Shown one piece after another: positions 15,907 to 23,419 of a DNA stretch of 64,000 nt. Positions within the stretch are counted from its first letter, which is position 1, and each line of letters begins with the position of its first letter. A model generated the notes under the pieces. It made no database searches. It worked only from the letters and a program-made list of their open reading frames with translations, and was not told the origin of the DNA. The position numbers and the translations under genes are program-made. This DNA comes from Vibrio mediterranei (GTDB lineage Bacteria; Pseudomonadota; Gammaproteobacteria; Enterobacterales; Vibrionaceae), in NCBI RefSeq assembly GCF_900088415.1, contig NZ_FLLQ01000006.1, forward strand, positions 1-64,000, read 5' to 3'.

Positions 15907-16671
15907 ATGCATAATTTAAGCCTGCGGCAGCAAAACGTTATCGAACTTATTCAGCATCAGGAATATTGCACAATTGAAGAGCTTTCGGCTTACTTTAATG
16001 TCACGACACAAACCATTCGGCGTGATATCAACGAACTTTGTGCGTTAGGTCTGGCAAGACGTCATCACGGTGGCGTCAGTTTACCCACAACATTAACGAA
16101 CCGAAGCTTTGCCTCTCGCAGCGCAACGAATTTGAGTGAAAAACAGATTATTGCAAAACAAGTGGTTGAGTTAATACCGGACGGCTGTACTTTGTTTCTT
16201 GGCATTGGCACCACCATAGCCGCCATCGCGGAAAAGTTAGGTAATCAGAAAGAGCTAAGAGTTGTGACCAATAACTTCCAGGCTGCTCATATATTGTCTC
16301 AGTACGACCATATAGAGACTTGGATACCAGGCGGTCGACTGAGAACCAACGATGGTGATGTTGTGGGTGACAGTATCGGTCATTTCTTTGGCCAATTTTC
16401 CGCGGATATCGGGATAGTGAGTTGTGCGTCGGTGAGTCTCGCATCCAGTGTCTCATTGAGCGCCGACATTTCACCACTAGAGTTAAAACAAGAAGAGTAC
16501 GCCATGGAACATCAGCTTCGTGAAGCCTCTGTCAGCCAAGCGATTATTGCCGGCTCGCAGCAAAAATGGCTAGTGGCTAACAGTACTAAATGGCAACGGA
16601 AGGCCGGAGCCCGCGTTGCGCCACTTAGCTATTTTGACCGTATATTCGGTTCGGCTTCAGGAGTAAGTTAA
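15907..16671 (+). CDS. DeoR/GlpR-family transcriptional regulator
   Basis: A 254-residue sugar-phosphate-responsive repressor. The N-terminal DeoR helix-turn-helix is clear (TIEELSAYFNVTTQTIRRDI, then RRHHGG). The C-terminal domain has the effector-binding fold with IGTTIAAIAEKL and VTNNFQAAHIL. Its last segment differs from the GlpR-type protein at 27813. It is the first ordinary gene after the island and converges with the HD-GYP gene, overlapping it by 4 bases. No ribosome-binding site is obvious before the ATG, so the island may have replaced its native upstream region. The target operon is unknown. Confidence 0.85.
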   Translation: MHNLSLRQQNVIELIQHQEYCTIEELSAYFNVTTQTIRRDINELCALGLARRHHGGVSLPTTLTNRSFASRSATNLSEKQIIAKQVVELIPDGCTLFLGIGTTIAAIAEKLGNQKELRVVTNNFQAAHILSQYDHIETWIPGGRLRTNDGDVVGDSIGHFFGQFSADIGIVSCASVSLASSVSLSADISPLELKQEEYAMEHQLREASVSQAIIAGSQQKWLVANSTKWQRKAGARVAPLSYFDRIFGSASGVS

Positions 16672-17810
16672 GCCACTTGACCTGATGTCAAAGGCTCTGG
16701 CGGAAATCGCTCATAGATAGCTCTAAACTTATCGATGTTATCCATTAACATTTGCACAATGATAGGGTCAAACAAGCTTCCTGCTTCTTGGCGAATATAG
16801 TTTTGAGTATCGTCCATTGTCCAAGCGTGCTTATAGCTACGCTTGCTCAATAAGGCGTCAAACACGTCTGCGATAGTGATGATGCGAGCTTCGAGTGGAA
16901 TGTCATTCCCCATAATTTTGCAAGGATAACCATTGCCATCGAATCGTTCGTGGTGGCAGTAAATAATATTCTTAAGAAATGCGACCTCCGCGCTGGAGGC
17001 GGTCATGACATCAATGTTGTTCAACACTTCATCAATAATATCGACACCATAATCGACGTGTTTATCCATGATGGCTTTTTCTTCAGGGGTGTAACGATGA
17101 GGGCTAAACAAAATATGGTCAGGAATACGATATTTGCCGATATCATGAAAAGGGGAATAGAGCTCAATCCATTGAATAAAACGGTGATCGACAGGTAACT
17201 TTACTGCTAATAATTCGGCCAGCAGCTTGCTGTAAAGGCTCATACGTTGCAGATGGTCCGCAGTTTCGGGGTCGCGTTTATGACTAATGCGAAGTGCCAA
17301 TTGCAACGCCTGCAAAAACATTTGATGTTTGTACCTATCATGACAAAGTAAGCTTGTGATCACCTCTTTTACAAACAATAAGTCCGCATGCAGCTCGCCG
17401 TCGCTAAAATAGTCGGCTTTAGTAGCATTAAAGAAAAGCACCGCCCCATGGCGCTCATCTATTTTTAATCCCATCGTGAAGCTACTTCGGTGTCCTAGTT
17501 TCCTTAGCCGCTCATTTCTCGTGTTTGGGCTAAGCTCGTTGAGGTCTGCAACTACGCGAATTTCTTGATTATCTATGATTTTTGTCAGTGGTTGGCAATG
17601 CTCTGCATGGATTGAAATGACATCGAAGTAATCGCTGGTGTCTTGATGGTCAATGACATGGAAGTTTTCGAGATGGTCGTGACTGGTAACGGACACACAC
17701 AATCTCGACAGAAAAGGGTGTTTTTTTCTGAGGCTTTTGAAGAGCTCATCAATGCCGTTTCGACAACTTAACGCTCGGTTGGTGCTGGCAATACAATCAA
17801 TATAATCCAT
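16668..17810 (-). CDS. HD-GYP domain protein, probable cyclic-di-GMP phosphodiesterase
   Basis: A 380-residue product from ATG 17810, chosen because the upstream extension to 17930 is Ser/Tyr/Asn/Lys-rich and looks non-coding. The N-terminal 170 residues form a GAF-like sensor module without membrane segments. The C-terminal HD-GYP domain has HDIGKYRIP, CHHERFDGNGYP and IADVFDALLSKRSYK, with the metal ligands and GYP intact, so it should hydrolyse cyclic-di-GMP. It diverges from psuK. The start call matters: the longer reading would leave almost no divergent promoter region. Confidence 0.87.
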   Translation of the reverse strand: MDYIDCIASTNRALSCRNGIDELFKSLRKKHPFLSRLCVSVTSHDHLENFHVIDHQDTSDYFDVISIHAEHCQPLTKIIDNQEIRVVADLNELSPNTRNERLRKLGHRSSFTMGLKIDERHGAVLFFNATKADYFSDGELHADLLFVKEVITSLLCHDRYKHQMFLQALQLALRISHKRDPETADHLQRMSLYSKLLAELLAVKLPVDHRFIQWIELYSPFHDIGKYRIPDHILFSPHRYTPEEKAIMDKHVDYGVDIIDEVLNNIDVMTASSAEVAFLKNIIYCHHERFDGNGYPCKIMGNDIPLEARIITIADVFDALLSKRSYKHAWTMDDTQNYIRQEAGSLFDPIIVQMLMDNIDKFRAIYERFPPEPLTSGQVA

Positions 17811-18035
17811 ACGTTTCTTATCATTAGTTTTTATATGGTTATTGTAATAGTAGCTACTACTAGGAGACTTCTTCAAGTGACGGATTTCACGATTGAAAGT
17901 GTAAAGGAGTGAATATGCGCCTAGTGGCAATGATCTGTGATCACGCTATCAAGTTGAATCTTTGAGCGTAGAAAACGTTTGCTTCGAGTAATTTGACAAA
18001 TTATTATCCAAACAAAAGTTTGAACAACCGGACAA

Positions 18036-19133
18036 ATGTTTATGACTGAGCGTGAGCAGCAGATTTTAGAGTTAATCAAACAAGACCCAATGATAGCCCA
18101 GCATACTCTTGCGGATATGTTGGATTTAAGTCGAAGTGCCGTTGCAGGCCACATAATGAACCTGACTAAAAAAGGCTTCATTGAGGGCAAAGGTTATGTC
18201 ATTGCTCCAGAACGATTCAGCGCTGTCATAGGCGGTGCCAATATGGATCTTTGTGGCCGTTCAAGTTCTGATTTGGTGATGGGGGATTCTAACCCTGGTG
18301 TACTAACTTCAGGAGCTGGAGGTGTTGCACGTAACATTGCTGATAACTTGTCTCGACTAGGCAGTAAGGTGCAGTTTATTGGTGCAATCGGTGATGATCT
18401 TTGGGGCGAGCAGCTGTTAGATTCTTGCCGAAACGCAGGCGTTGGTGTTGACCATTGTTTAACCGTTCCAGGTAAAGCGACCAGCACTTATTTGTCGATT
18501 CACGACCAGAGCGGTGAGCTTCAGCTTGCACTAAACGATATGGCGTTAATTGATGAGCTTAATGTTGAGCAACTTTCTAAACGCGCTGCAGTATTTAATC
18601 GCTCATCGGCCATTGTGCTCGACGCAAACTTAAGTGAGTCGGCACTGGATTATTTATTCCACGCGCATGCGGATAAAGCTATTTTTGTTGACCCTGTGTC
18701 ATCAGTTAAAGCAGGAAAAATAACGCCTTATTTGGAATATGTGCACACCTTAAAACCAAACCTTTCTGAAGCCGAACTTTTGGCGGATTGTAAGATTGAG
18801 CATCCGGATCAGTTGCCAGACGTTGCTAACAAATTGCACGCATTGGGTGTTAAGCGTCTGCTAATCAGCCTTGGTAAAGAGGGCGCCTATTCGAGTGTTG
18901 AGGGTCAAGGTGAGTTTATTCCGGCTTCGAAAACACTAGTAAACAATGTCACCGGAGCGGGTGATGCGCTGATGGCGGGTCTTGCTCATGGTTATCTACA
19001 AAACTGGGATTGGCAGCAGAGCGTGGAGTTTGCACTTGGTGCAGCCCGATTAGCACTCCAATCCAGTTCAACAATTAATTCAATTATGTCTGAAAAGGCA
19101 GTCTCTCGTTTAATAGAGGAATCAACATGTTAG
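18036..19133 (+). CDS. psuK: Pseudouridine kinase with N-terminal helix-turn-helix
   Basis: A 365-residue PfkB-family kinase that phosphorylates pseudouridine at the 5' position. The first 55 residues are a winged-helix module (REQQILELIKQDPMIAQHTL, then LDLSRSAVAGHIMNLTKKG) that a plain PfkB kinase lacks. The kinase part begins near residue 63 (AVIGGANMDLCG). It has the TGAGDALMAGL motif with the catalytic Asp at 310. The fused DNA-binding domain suggests it also regulates its own operon. It overlaps psuG by 7 bases, which supports pseudouridine as substrate. An alternative start lies two codons in (18042). Confidence 0.88.
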   Translation: MFMTEREQQILELIKQDPMIAQHTLADMLDLSRSAVAGHIMNLTKKGFIEGKGYVIAPERFSAVIGGANMDLCGRSSSDLVMGDSNPGVLTSGAGGVARNIADNLSRLGSKVQFIGAIGDDLWGEQLLDSCRNAGVGVDHCLTVPGKATSTYLSIHDQSGELQLALNDMALIDELNVEQLSKRAAVFNRSSAIVLDANLSESALDYLFHAHADKAIFVDPVSSVKAGKITPYLEYVHTLKPNLSEAELLADCKIEHPDQLPDVANKLHALGVKRLLISLGKEGAYSSVEGQGEFIPASKTLVNNVTGAGDALMAGLAHGYLQNWDWQQSVEFALGAARLALQSSSTINSIMSEKAVSRLIEESTC

Positions 19134-20044
19134 AGAAGTATCTAGATATTCAACCTGAAGTTGCGCAAGCATTGGCTGAAAACAAACCTGTCGTGGCACT
19201 GGAATCAACGATCATTTCTCACGGTATGCCTTATCCACGCAATGTAGAGACCGCGCTTTTAGTTGAAGAAACAATCCGTGAATCAGGCGCTATTCCAGCG
19301 ACTATTGCTATCATAAAAGGCCGCCTAAAAGTTGGTTTAGATAAAGAACAGATCGAATATTTGGGTAAAGCCGGTACTAGCGTGACCAAAGTCAGCCGCC
19401 GTGACATTCCTTTTATGGTGGCAGGCGAAAAAGACGGTGCGACAACAGTAGCAGCGACAATGATTTTGGCAGAAATGGCAGGGATTCGTGTATTTGCTAC
19501 AGGTGGCATCGGTGGTGTTCATCGTGGTGCTCAAGAAACATTTGATATCTCTGCTGACCTTCAAGAGCTTGCAAATACAGATGTTGCTGTAGTGTGTGCA
19601 GGCGCGAAGTCAATTCTAGACTTAGCACTTACTCGTGAATACTTGGAAACGCAAGGTGTACCTGTTATTGGTTATCAAACCGATAGTCTGCCAGCGTTCT
19701 ATACCCGTGAAAGTGAGCATGGCATCGACTACCGCCTAGACTCAGCAAAAGAGATCGCGATTGCACTGAAAGCGAAGTGGGAGATGAAACTTGCTGGTGG
19801 TGCAGTGATTGCCAACCCAATCCCTGTAGAATACGCGATGCCAGTGGAAACTATCAATTCTGCGATCGAACAAGCGTTGGCAGAAGCGGATGAGCAAGGT
19901 ATCGCTGGTAAAGAATCGACACCATTCTTGTTAGCTCGAGTTTGTGAACTAACAGGTGGGAACAGCCTTGATTCAAACATTCAGTTGGTCTTAAACAATG
20001 CTCGTCTTGGTGCCGCTATTGCTAAGTCGTATTGTGAAGCTTAA
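19127..20044 (+). CDS. psuG: Pseudouridine-5'-phosphate glycosidase
   Basis: A 305-residue PsuG-family enzyme that splits pseudouridine 5'-phosphate into uracil and ribose 5-phosphate. Family-typical stretches are ALESTIISHGMPYP near the start, the central TGGIGGVHRGAQ, and the conserved C-terminal AGGAVIANPIP. Length matches the family. GAGG lies upstream within the end of psuK. Together the two genes form a complete catabolic pathway for pseudouridine released from RNA turnover. A strong terminator follows. Confidence 0.95.
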   Translation: MLEKYLDIQPEVAQALAENKPVVALESTIISHGMPYPRNVETALLVEETIRESGAIPATIAIIKGRLKVGLDKEQIEYLGKAGTSVTKVSRRDIPFMVAGEKDGATTVAATMILAEMAGIRVFATGGIGGVHRGAQETFDISADLQELANTDVAVVCAGAKSILDLALTREYLETQGVPVIGYQTDSLPAFYTRESEHGIDYRLDSAKEIAIALKAKWEMKLAGGAVIANPIPVEYAMPVETINSAIEQALAEADEQGIAGKESTPFLLARVCELTGGNSLDSNIQLVLNNARLGAAIAKSYCEA

Positions 20045-20074
20045 TAGTTTCTAGCTTCGTCTCTATATTCAAGC

Positions 20075-20107
20075 CCCGCCCTAGTTAGGCTCATTTGCTA
20101 GGGTGGG
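20075..20107 (+). terminator. Rho-independent terminator after psuG
   Basis: CCCGCCCTAG (20075-20084) pairs with CTAGGGTGGG (20098-20107), with one G-T pair, then ACTTTTTG. It closes the psuKG operon. Confidence 0.85.
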
Positions 20108-20230
20108 ACTTTTTGATCTTGGGAAAACGCTGTTTCTCATTTTACAGATGTTAATATTGCAAATTTAGTTATTGGCATATGCTAATTATAGGAGTAATTT
20201 AAGCACCATTGTTCAAATGGAGGAACTCTT

Positions 20231-20671
20231 ATGATCGTTGCTATCCCATTCAATAATGATTCTATATCGTCTCATTTCGCCAAAGCACCTCAAATTTTGT
20301 TGGTTGATACTTCGAAAAATAGTCAGCATAGGTTGACCTTACCTGACGCTTCTCAAGGTGGCTGCGGGAACAAAAAACACTGGCTCGACATCATCAAACA
20401 ATATGACGTAGAGACCGTCGTGGTTCGAAATATAGGCAAAAAAATGCTTGGAGCTTTGTTCAATTCGGGCGTCAATGTCAGGTCTGCACCTGTCAGAACA
20501 CATATTGACGATATCGACTTTGATACCCTAAATAAGGTGGAATCACTTGATTATGGCCGGGTGAATAAGCCAAAACACAATACTTGCTGTTCTGGCCACG
20601 AACCGAAACGAAATAAACTCGCGCCTAGTACGGTCCATCATATTAAAATGAATCTCAAATCGATTAAGTGA
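20231..20671 (+). CDS. NifX/NifB-type iron-molybdenum cluster-binding domain protein
   Basis: A 146-residue protein of the dinitrogenase iron-molybdenum cofactor-binding family. It starts with the typical MIVAIPFNNDSISSHFAKAP and contains GCGNKKHW and VVVRNIGKKMLGALF. There is no nitrogenase gene nearby; such stand-alone members are thought to handle metal clusters generally. A Cys-His tail (NTCCSGHE) could bind metal. GGAGG precedes the start. It is followed after 12 bases by an NqrM-like gene, and faces the UPF0251 gene across a 14-base gap beyond that. The role is unproven. Confidence 0.82.
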   Translation: MIVAIPFNNDSISSHFAKAPQILLVDTSKNSQHRLTLPDASQGGCGNKKHWLDIIKQYDVETVVVRNIGKKMLGALFNSGVNVRSAPVRTHIDDIDFDTLNKVESLDYGRVNKPKHNTCCSGHEPKRNKLAPSTVHHIKMNLKSIK

Positions 20672-20683
20672 CGGGGTAACATT

Positions 20684-20884
20684 ATGGAAGTACTGTTCGC
20701 TATTATTGCGTTTTTGGCGGCAATTGCGTTAATGGCTATTGGTGTGATGTTTAAGCGAAAAGCCATTCAAGGTAGTTGTGGTGGACTTGCGAGTGCTGGC
20801 ATCGATGGCGAATGTGACTGCAAAGATAAGTGTGCGACAACTCATAAAACCTTGTATCAAATACAAGAGCCTAGAAAGCACTAA
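20684..20884 (+). CDS. NqrM-like small membrane protein
   Basis: A 66-residue protein with one N-terminal membrane helix (about 3-22) and a Cys-rich tail: QGSCGGL then GECDCKDKC. This matches NqrM, the factor needed to mature the Na+-translocating NADH:quinone reductase by delivering iron. The usual nqrM sits by the nqr operon and apbE, which are absent here, so this is probably a second copy. Pairing with a cluster-binding protein gene upstream fits an iron-handling role. The two genes are clearly one operon. Confidence 0.8.
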   Translation: MEVLFAIIAFLAAIALMAIGVMFKRKAIQGSCGGLASAGIDGECDCKDKCATTHKTLYQIQEPRKH

Positions 20885-20898
20885 TCTTTAACGGGTTC

Positions 20899-21171
20899 TT
20901 ATTCAATAACGAGTGCTTGACCGTTAATTAGGCAAGTCGCGACTTTCAAACGGGCAGACTTTACTATGTTGGCAAAAGTCTGCCTCGATACTTGCATCTC
21001 TTTCGCTGCATCAATCTGGTTCATACCATTGAGATCTGCCAGCCTTAATGCCTCTAATTCATCGGGTAACAATGCTATCTTATCGAGCTCAGAAAGTGGT
21101 ACACCATTAGGTTTGAAACATTCAAAGGGAGCACGGCCGCAGATACGACGCTGTTTTTTAGGCCTAGCCAT
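20899..21171 (-). CDS. UPF0251 (DUF134) putative DNA-binding protein
   Basis: A 90-residue protein beginning MARPKKQRRICGRAPF, the family signature. A sigma-like helix-turn-helix follows (LADLNGMNQIDAAKEMQVSR, then QTFANIVKSARLKVA). Two Cys residues and the RRICGRAP motif suggest metal or redox sensing, as proposed for relatives. It lies 3 bases downstream of the AbrB-type membrane gene on the same strand and converges on the NqrM-like gene. It may regulate both this pair and the facing operon. Confidence 0.85.
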   Translation of the reverse strand: MARPKKQRRICGRAPFECFKPNGVPLSELDKIALLPDELEALRLADLNGMNQIDAAKEMQVSRQTFANIVKSARLKVATCLINGQALVIE

Positions 21172-21174
21172 TGT

Positions 21175-22203
21175 TTACATCCTACTTAGTCTTTGCAGTG
21201 GCGATTTTAATACCACAGGCATCATATACAACATCATTAATCGCATCACATGATTTATCGCAACAAATGCGGGTTCCAAACCCAATAATAGAGCTACTGC
21301 GGTCATCGCTTCAACGCTGCCAGGTACCCAAGCAAGCAATAACACTTCCCAATCTGTGCTGGTCAAGTAACTAAATATCAGGGCGTAGACTACGGTTACG
21401 GTGACGCCCAGCGCAGTTACAATAAATCCAGCTCTAGAATATTCAACGGCGTCTTTTAATGATGTAGGAGCCAAACGGGTGCCAATTAGCACGCCTAGAA
21501 TTGCTGTTGCAAACATAATAAATAGCTCAGGTACTACCAAATGAAGTGACGAAAATTGAGCGTTAAACATCGCAGCAACAATCAGATTGGTTAACAGGTA
21601 AGGGGCTGGGATACCGATCTTTCCAACGATCTTACCAAACACAAAACTCAGCACAGTAAGCAGAATAAGATAAGGGATTTGTGCTAATGAAACCGTTTGG
21701 CTGAGCTGAGACGTTCCTTCCTCGGTTGTTGCAACAATTCCCGCCAAGACAACTAGCAGAAGTAAGCGGATTGAATGCGAAAAGATGATTTTGGGAGATG
21801 GTTTTTCTTGTTCTTCACTGATTACCAGAATTGCTGCCATTGCTCCGGGAATAGCGCCAAGTAAGGACTCAAAAGGCGTCCATTTTTCTTGCTTATAGAG
21901 CCAGAAAAAGTTGACGGTGGTTTGTGACAACATGCATAGAATCAAGCCCATAAATAAAGGCAGTGAAAAAGAGTCAATAAGTTCACTTGTATGCACAGTG
22001 ATACCAATACTCAGGCCAAGAATAATCTGAATCGTAGTGAGGATCGCACTGGGTAATCTTACGTCTGTTTTGGTTAAACGCAGATACATTACAACAAAGA
22101 GAGCCGCGGAAAATAGCTCACCGAGCGGTATCGGTAACACACCGCCAAGAAGTGCCCCGATAAGTCCTACCAAGATGGTTTTTAATACTTCCATGTACAA
22201 CAT
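21175..22203 (-). CDS. AbrB-family membrane protein (putative transporter)
   Basis: A 342-residue polytopic inner-membrane protein, about ten hydrophobic segments in two similar halves. This is the layout of the AbrB/'ammonia monooxygenase' duplication family. Gly-rich motifs are seen in each half (LIGALLGGVLPIPLG; FGKIVGKIGIPAPYL). The family name comes from E. coli AbrB, a regulator of aidB, but substrates are unknown. It heads a two-gene operon with the UPF0251 gene. A second ATG three codons in (22194) is possible. Confidence 0.8.
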   Translation of the reverse strand: MLYMEVLKTILVGLIGALLGGVLPIPLGELFSAALFVVMYLRLTKTDVRLPSAILTTIQIILGLSIGITVHTSELIDSFSLPLFMGLILCMLSQTTVNFFWLYKQEKWTPFESLLGAIPGAMAAILVISEEQEKPSPKIIFSHSIRLLLLVVLAGIVATTEEGTSQLSQTVSLAQIPYLILLTVLSFVFGKIVGKIGIPAPYLLTNLIVAAMFNAQFSSLHLVVPELFIMFATAILGVLIGTRLAPTSLKDAVEYSRAGFIVTALGVTVTVVYALIFSYLTSTDWEVLLLAWVPGSVEAMTAVALLLGLEPAFVAINHVMRLMMLYMMPVVLKSPLQRLSRM

Positions 22204-22344
22204 GCCGGTTAAATGAATTCACACGATTGTACGCGATTTCAGGAATTCAAGACATCGATTTACAGAATTTGATGCTACTCAGATTTGCAATATATCCAAA
22301 CTAAACAATACTTTATTGATAATAATAACAGTGGTTGGACTGAG

Positions 22345-23382
22345 ATGAGTAAGGTAGAGCAAAGTACAGAGCCGTTTACGGTGTTGGTCGTCGATGACAC
22401 ACCAGAAAACCTAGATGTACTGAACGGGATTCTAACAGATTCCTATAAAGTAAAGGTTGCGATTAGCGGCAGAATTGCTCTGAAAATTGCGCAAAAAGTC
22501 CCCAGGCCAGACATTGTTTTGCTTGATGTAATGATGCCAGAAATGGATGGCTATCAAGTGTGCGAGCAGCTCAAAGCAAATCCTTTAACCAGTGATATTC
22601 CTGTGATATTTGTGACGGCAAAAGGTGAAGTTTCTGATGAAACAAAAGGGTTTGAGCTTGGTGCTGTGGATTACATTATCAAACCCGTTAGTCCTCCTAT
22701 CGTGAGAGCACGTGTTGCAACACATTTATCACTTCATCATCAAAAACGACAGCTTGAGAAGCTAGTTCAGAAACGCACCCAAGTCATCAAAGATACTCAA
22801 AGAGAAATTATTAGCTGTTTGGGAAGAGCGGCGGAATTTAAAGATAACGAAACCGGAATGCACGTTGTACGAATGAGTCATTACAGCCGAATGTTAGCGA
22901 CGCACATTGGCGCTGATCCTAAATGGGTCGAGTTATTGTTTGAAGCGGCACCTATGCACGATATTGGCAAAATTGGCATTGCTGATGATGTGTTATTGAA
23001 GCCTGAAAAACTAGACGAACATGAATGGAAAGAGATGCAGCGGCATGTGGAATATGGTGTCGCAATTCTGGGTCCATACCGGTCACCATTGTTGGATTTA
23101 GCGAAAGAGATAGCTCAATGCCATCATGAGAAATGGGATGGTAGCGGTTATCCGTCAGGACTTTCTGGAGAGAATATTCCTCTTAGCGCAAGAATCGTTG
23201 CTATAGCTGACGTGTTTGATGCGTTAACTAGCGAACGCCCCTACAAACAAGCATGGAAGACTGAGGACGCCTTCGAATACCTTCGGCAAGAATCAGGTTC
23301 TCATTTTCAGCCAGACTTAGTTGCGGCTTTTGTTGGTATGGAGCCGGAGATAGAACAAATCAAACGCACATTTGCTGATTAA
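22345..23382 (+). CDS. Response regulator with HD-GYP output domain
   Basis: A 345-residue RpfG-type regulator. ATG 22345 is preferred over an upstream TTG (22285), whose extra 20 residues look non-coding. The receiver domain (about 10-125) has LVVDDTPEN, the phospho-acceptor D61 (LLDVMMPEMDG) and a Lys in IKPVSPP. The HD-GYP domain follows, with H205-D206 (HDIGKIGI) and CHHEKWDGSGYP (H260, H261), so cyclic-di-GMP hydrolysis controlled by phosphorylation is expected. The hybrid kinase gene starts 37 bases downstream and is the likely phosphodonor. Confidence 0.93.
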   Translation: MSKVEQSTEPFTVLVVDDTPENLDVLNGILTDSYKVKVAISGRIALKIAQKVPRPDIVLLDVMMPEMDGYQVCEQLKANPLTSDIPVIFVTAKGEVSDETKGFELGAVDYIIKPVSPPIVRARVATHLSLHHQKRQLEKLVQKRTQVIKDTQREIISCLGRAAEFKDNETGMHVVRMSHYSRMLATHIGADPKWVELLFEAAPMHDIGKIGIADDVLLKPEKLDEHEWKEMQRHVEYGVAILGPYRSPLLDLAKEIAQCHHEKWDGSGYPSGLSGENIPLSARIVAIADVFDALTSERPYKQAWKTEDAFEYLRQESGSHFQPDLVAAFVGMEPEIEQIKRTFAD

Positions 23383-23419
23383 CTTTGCTAGTCACTATTA
23401 CAGGATGTAACCACCAAAC

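Noticed and set aside
17811..17930. N-terminal extension of the HD-GYP protein to 17930
   Set aside because: The extra 40 residues are rich in Ser, Tyr, Asn and Lys, unlike a folded domain, and would consume the divergent promoter region.
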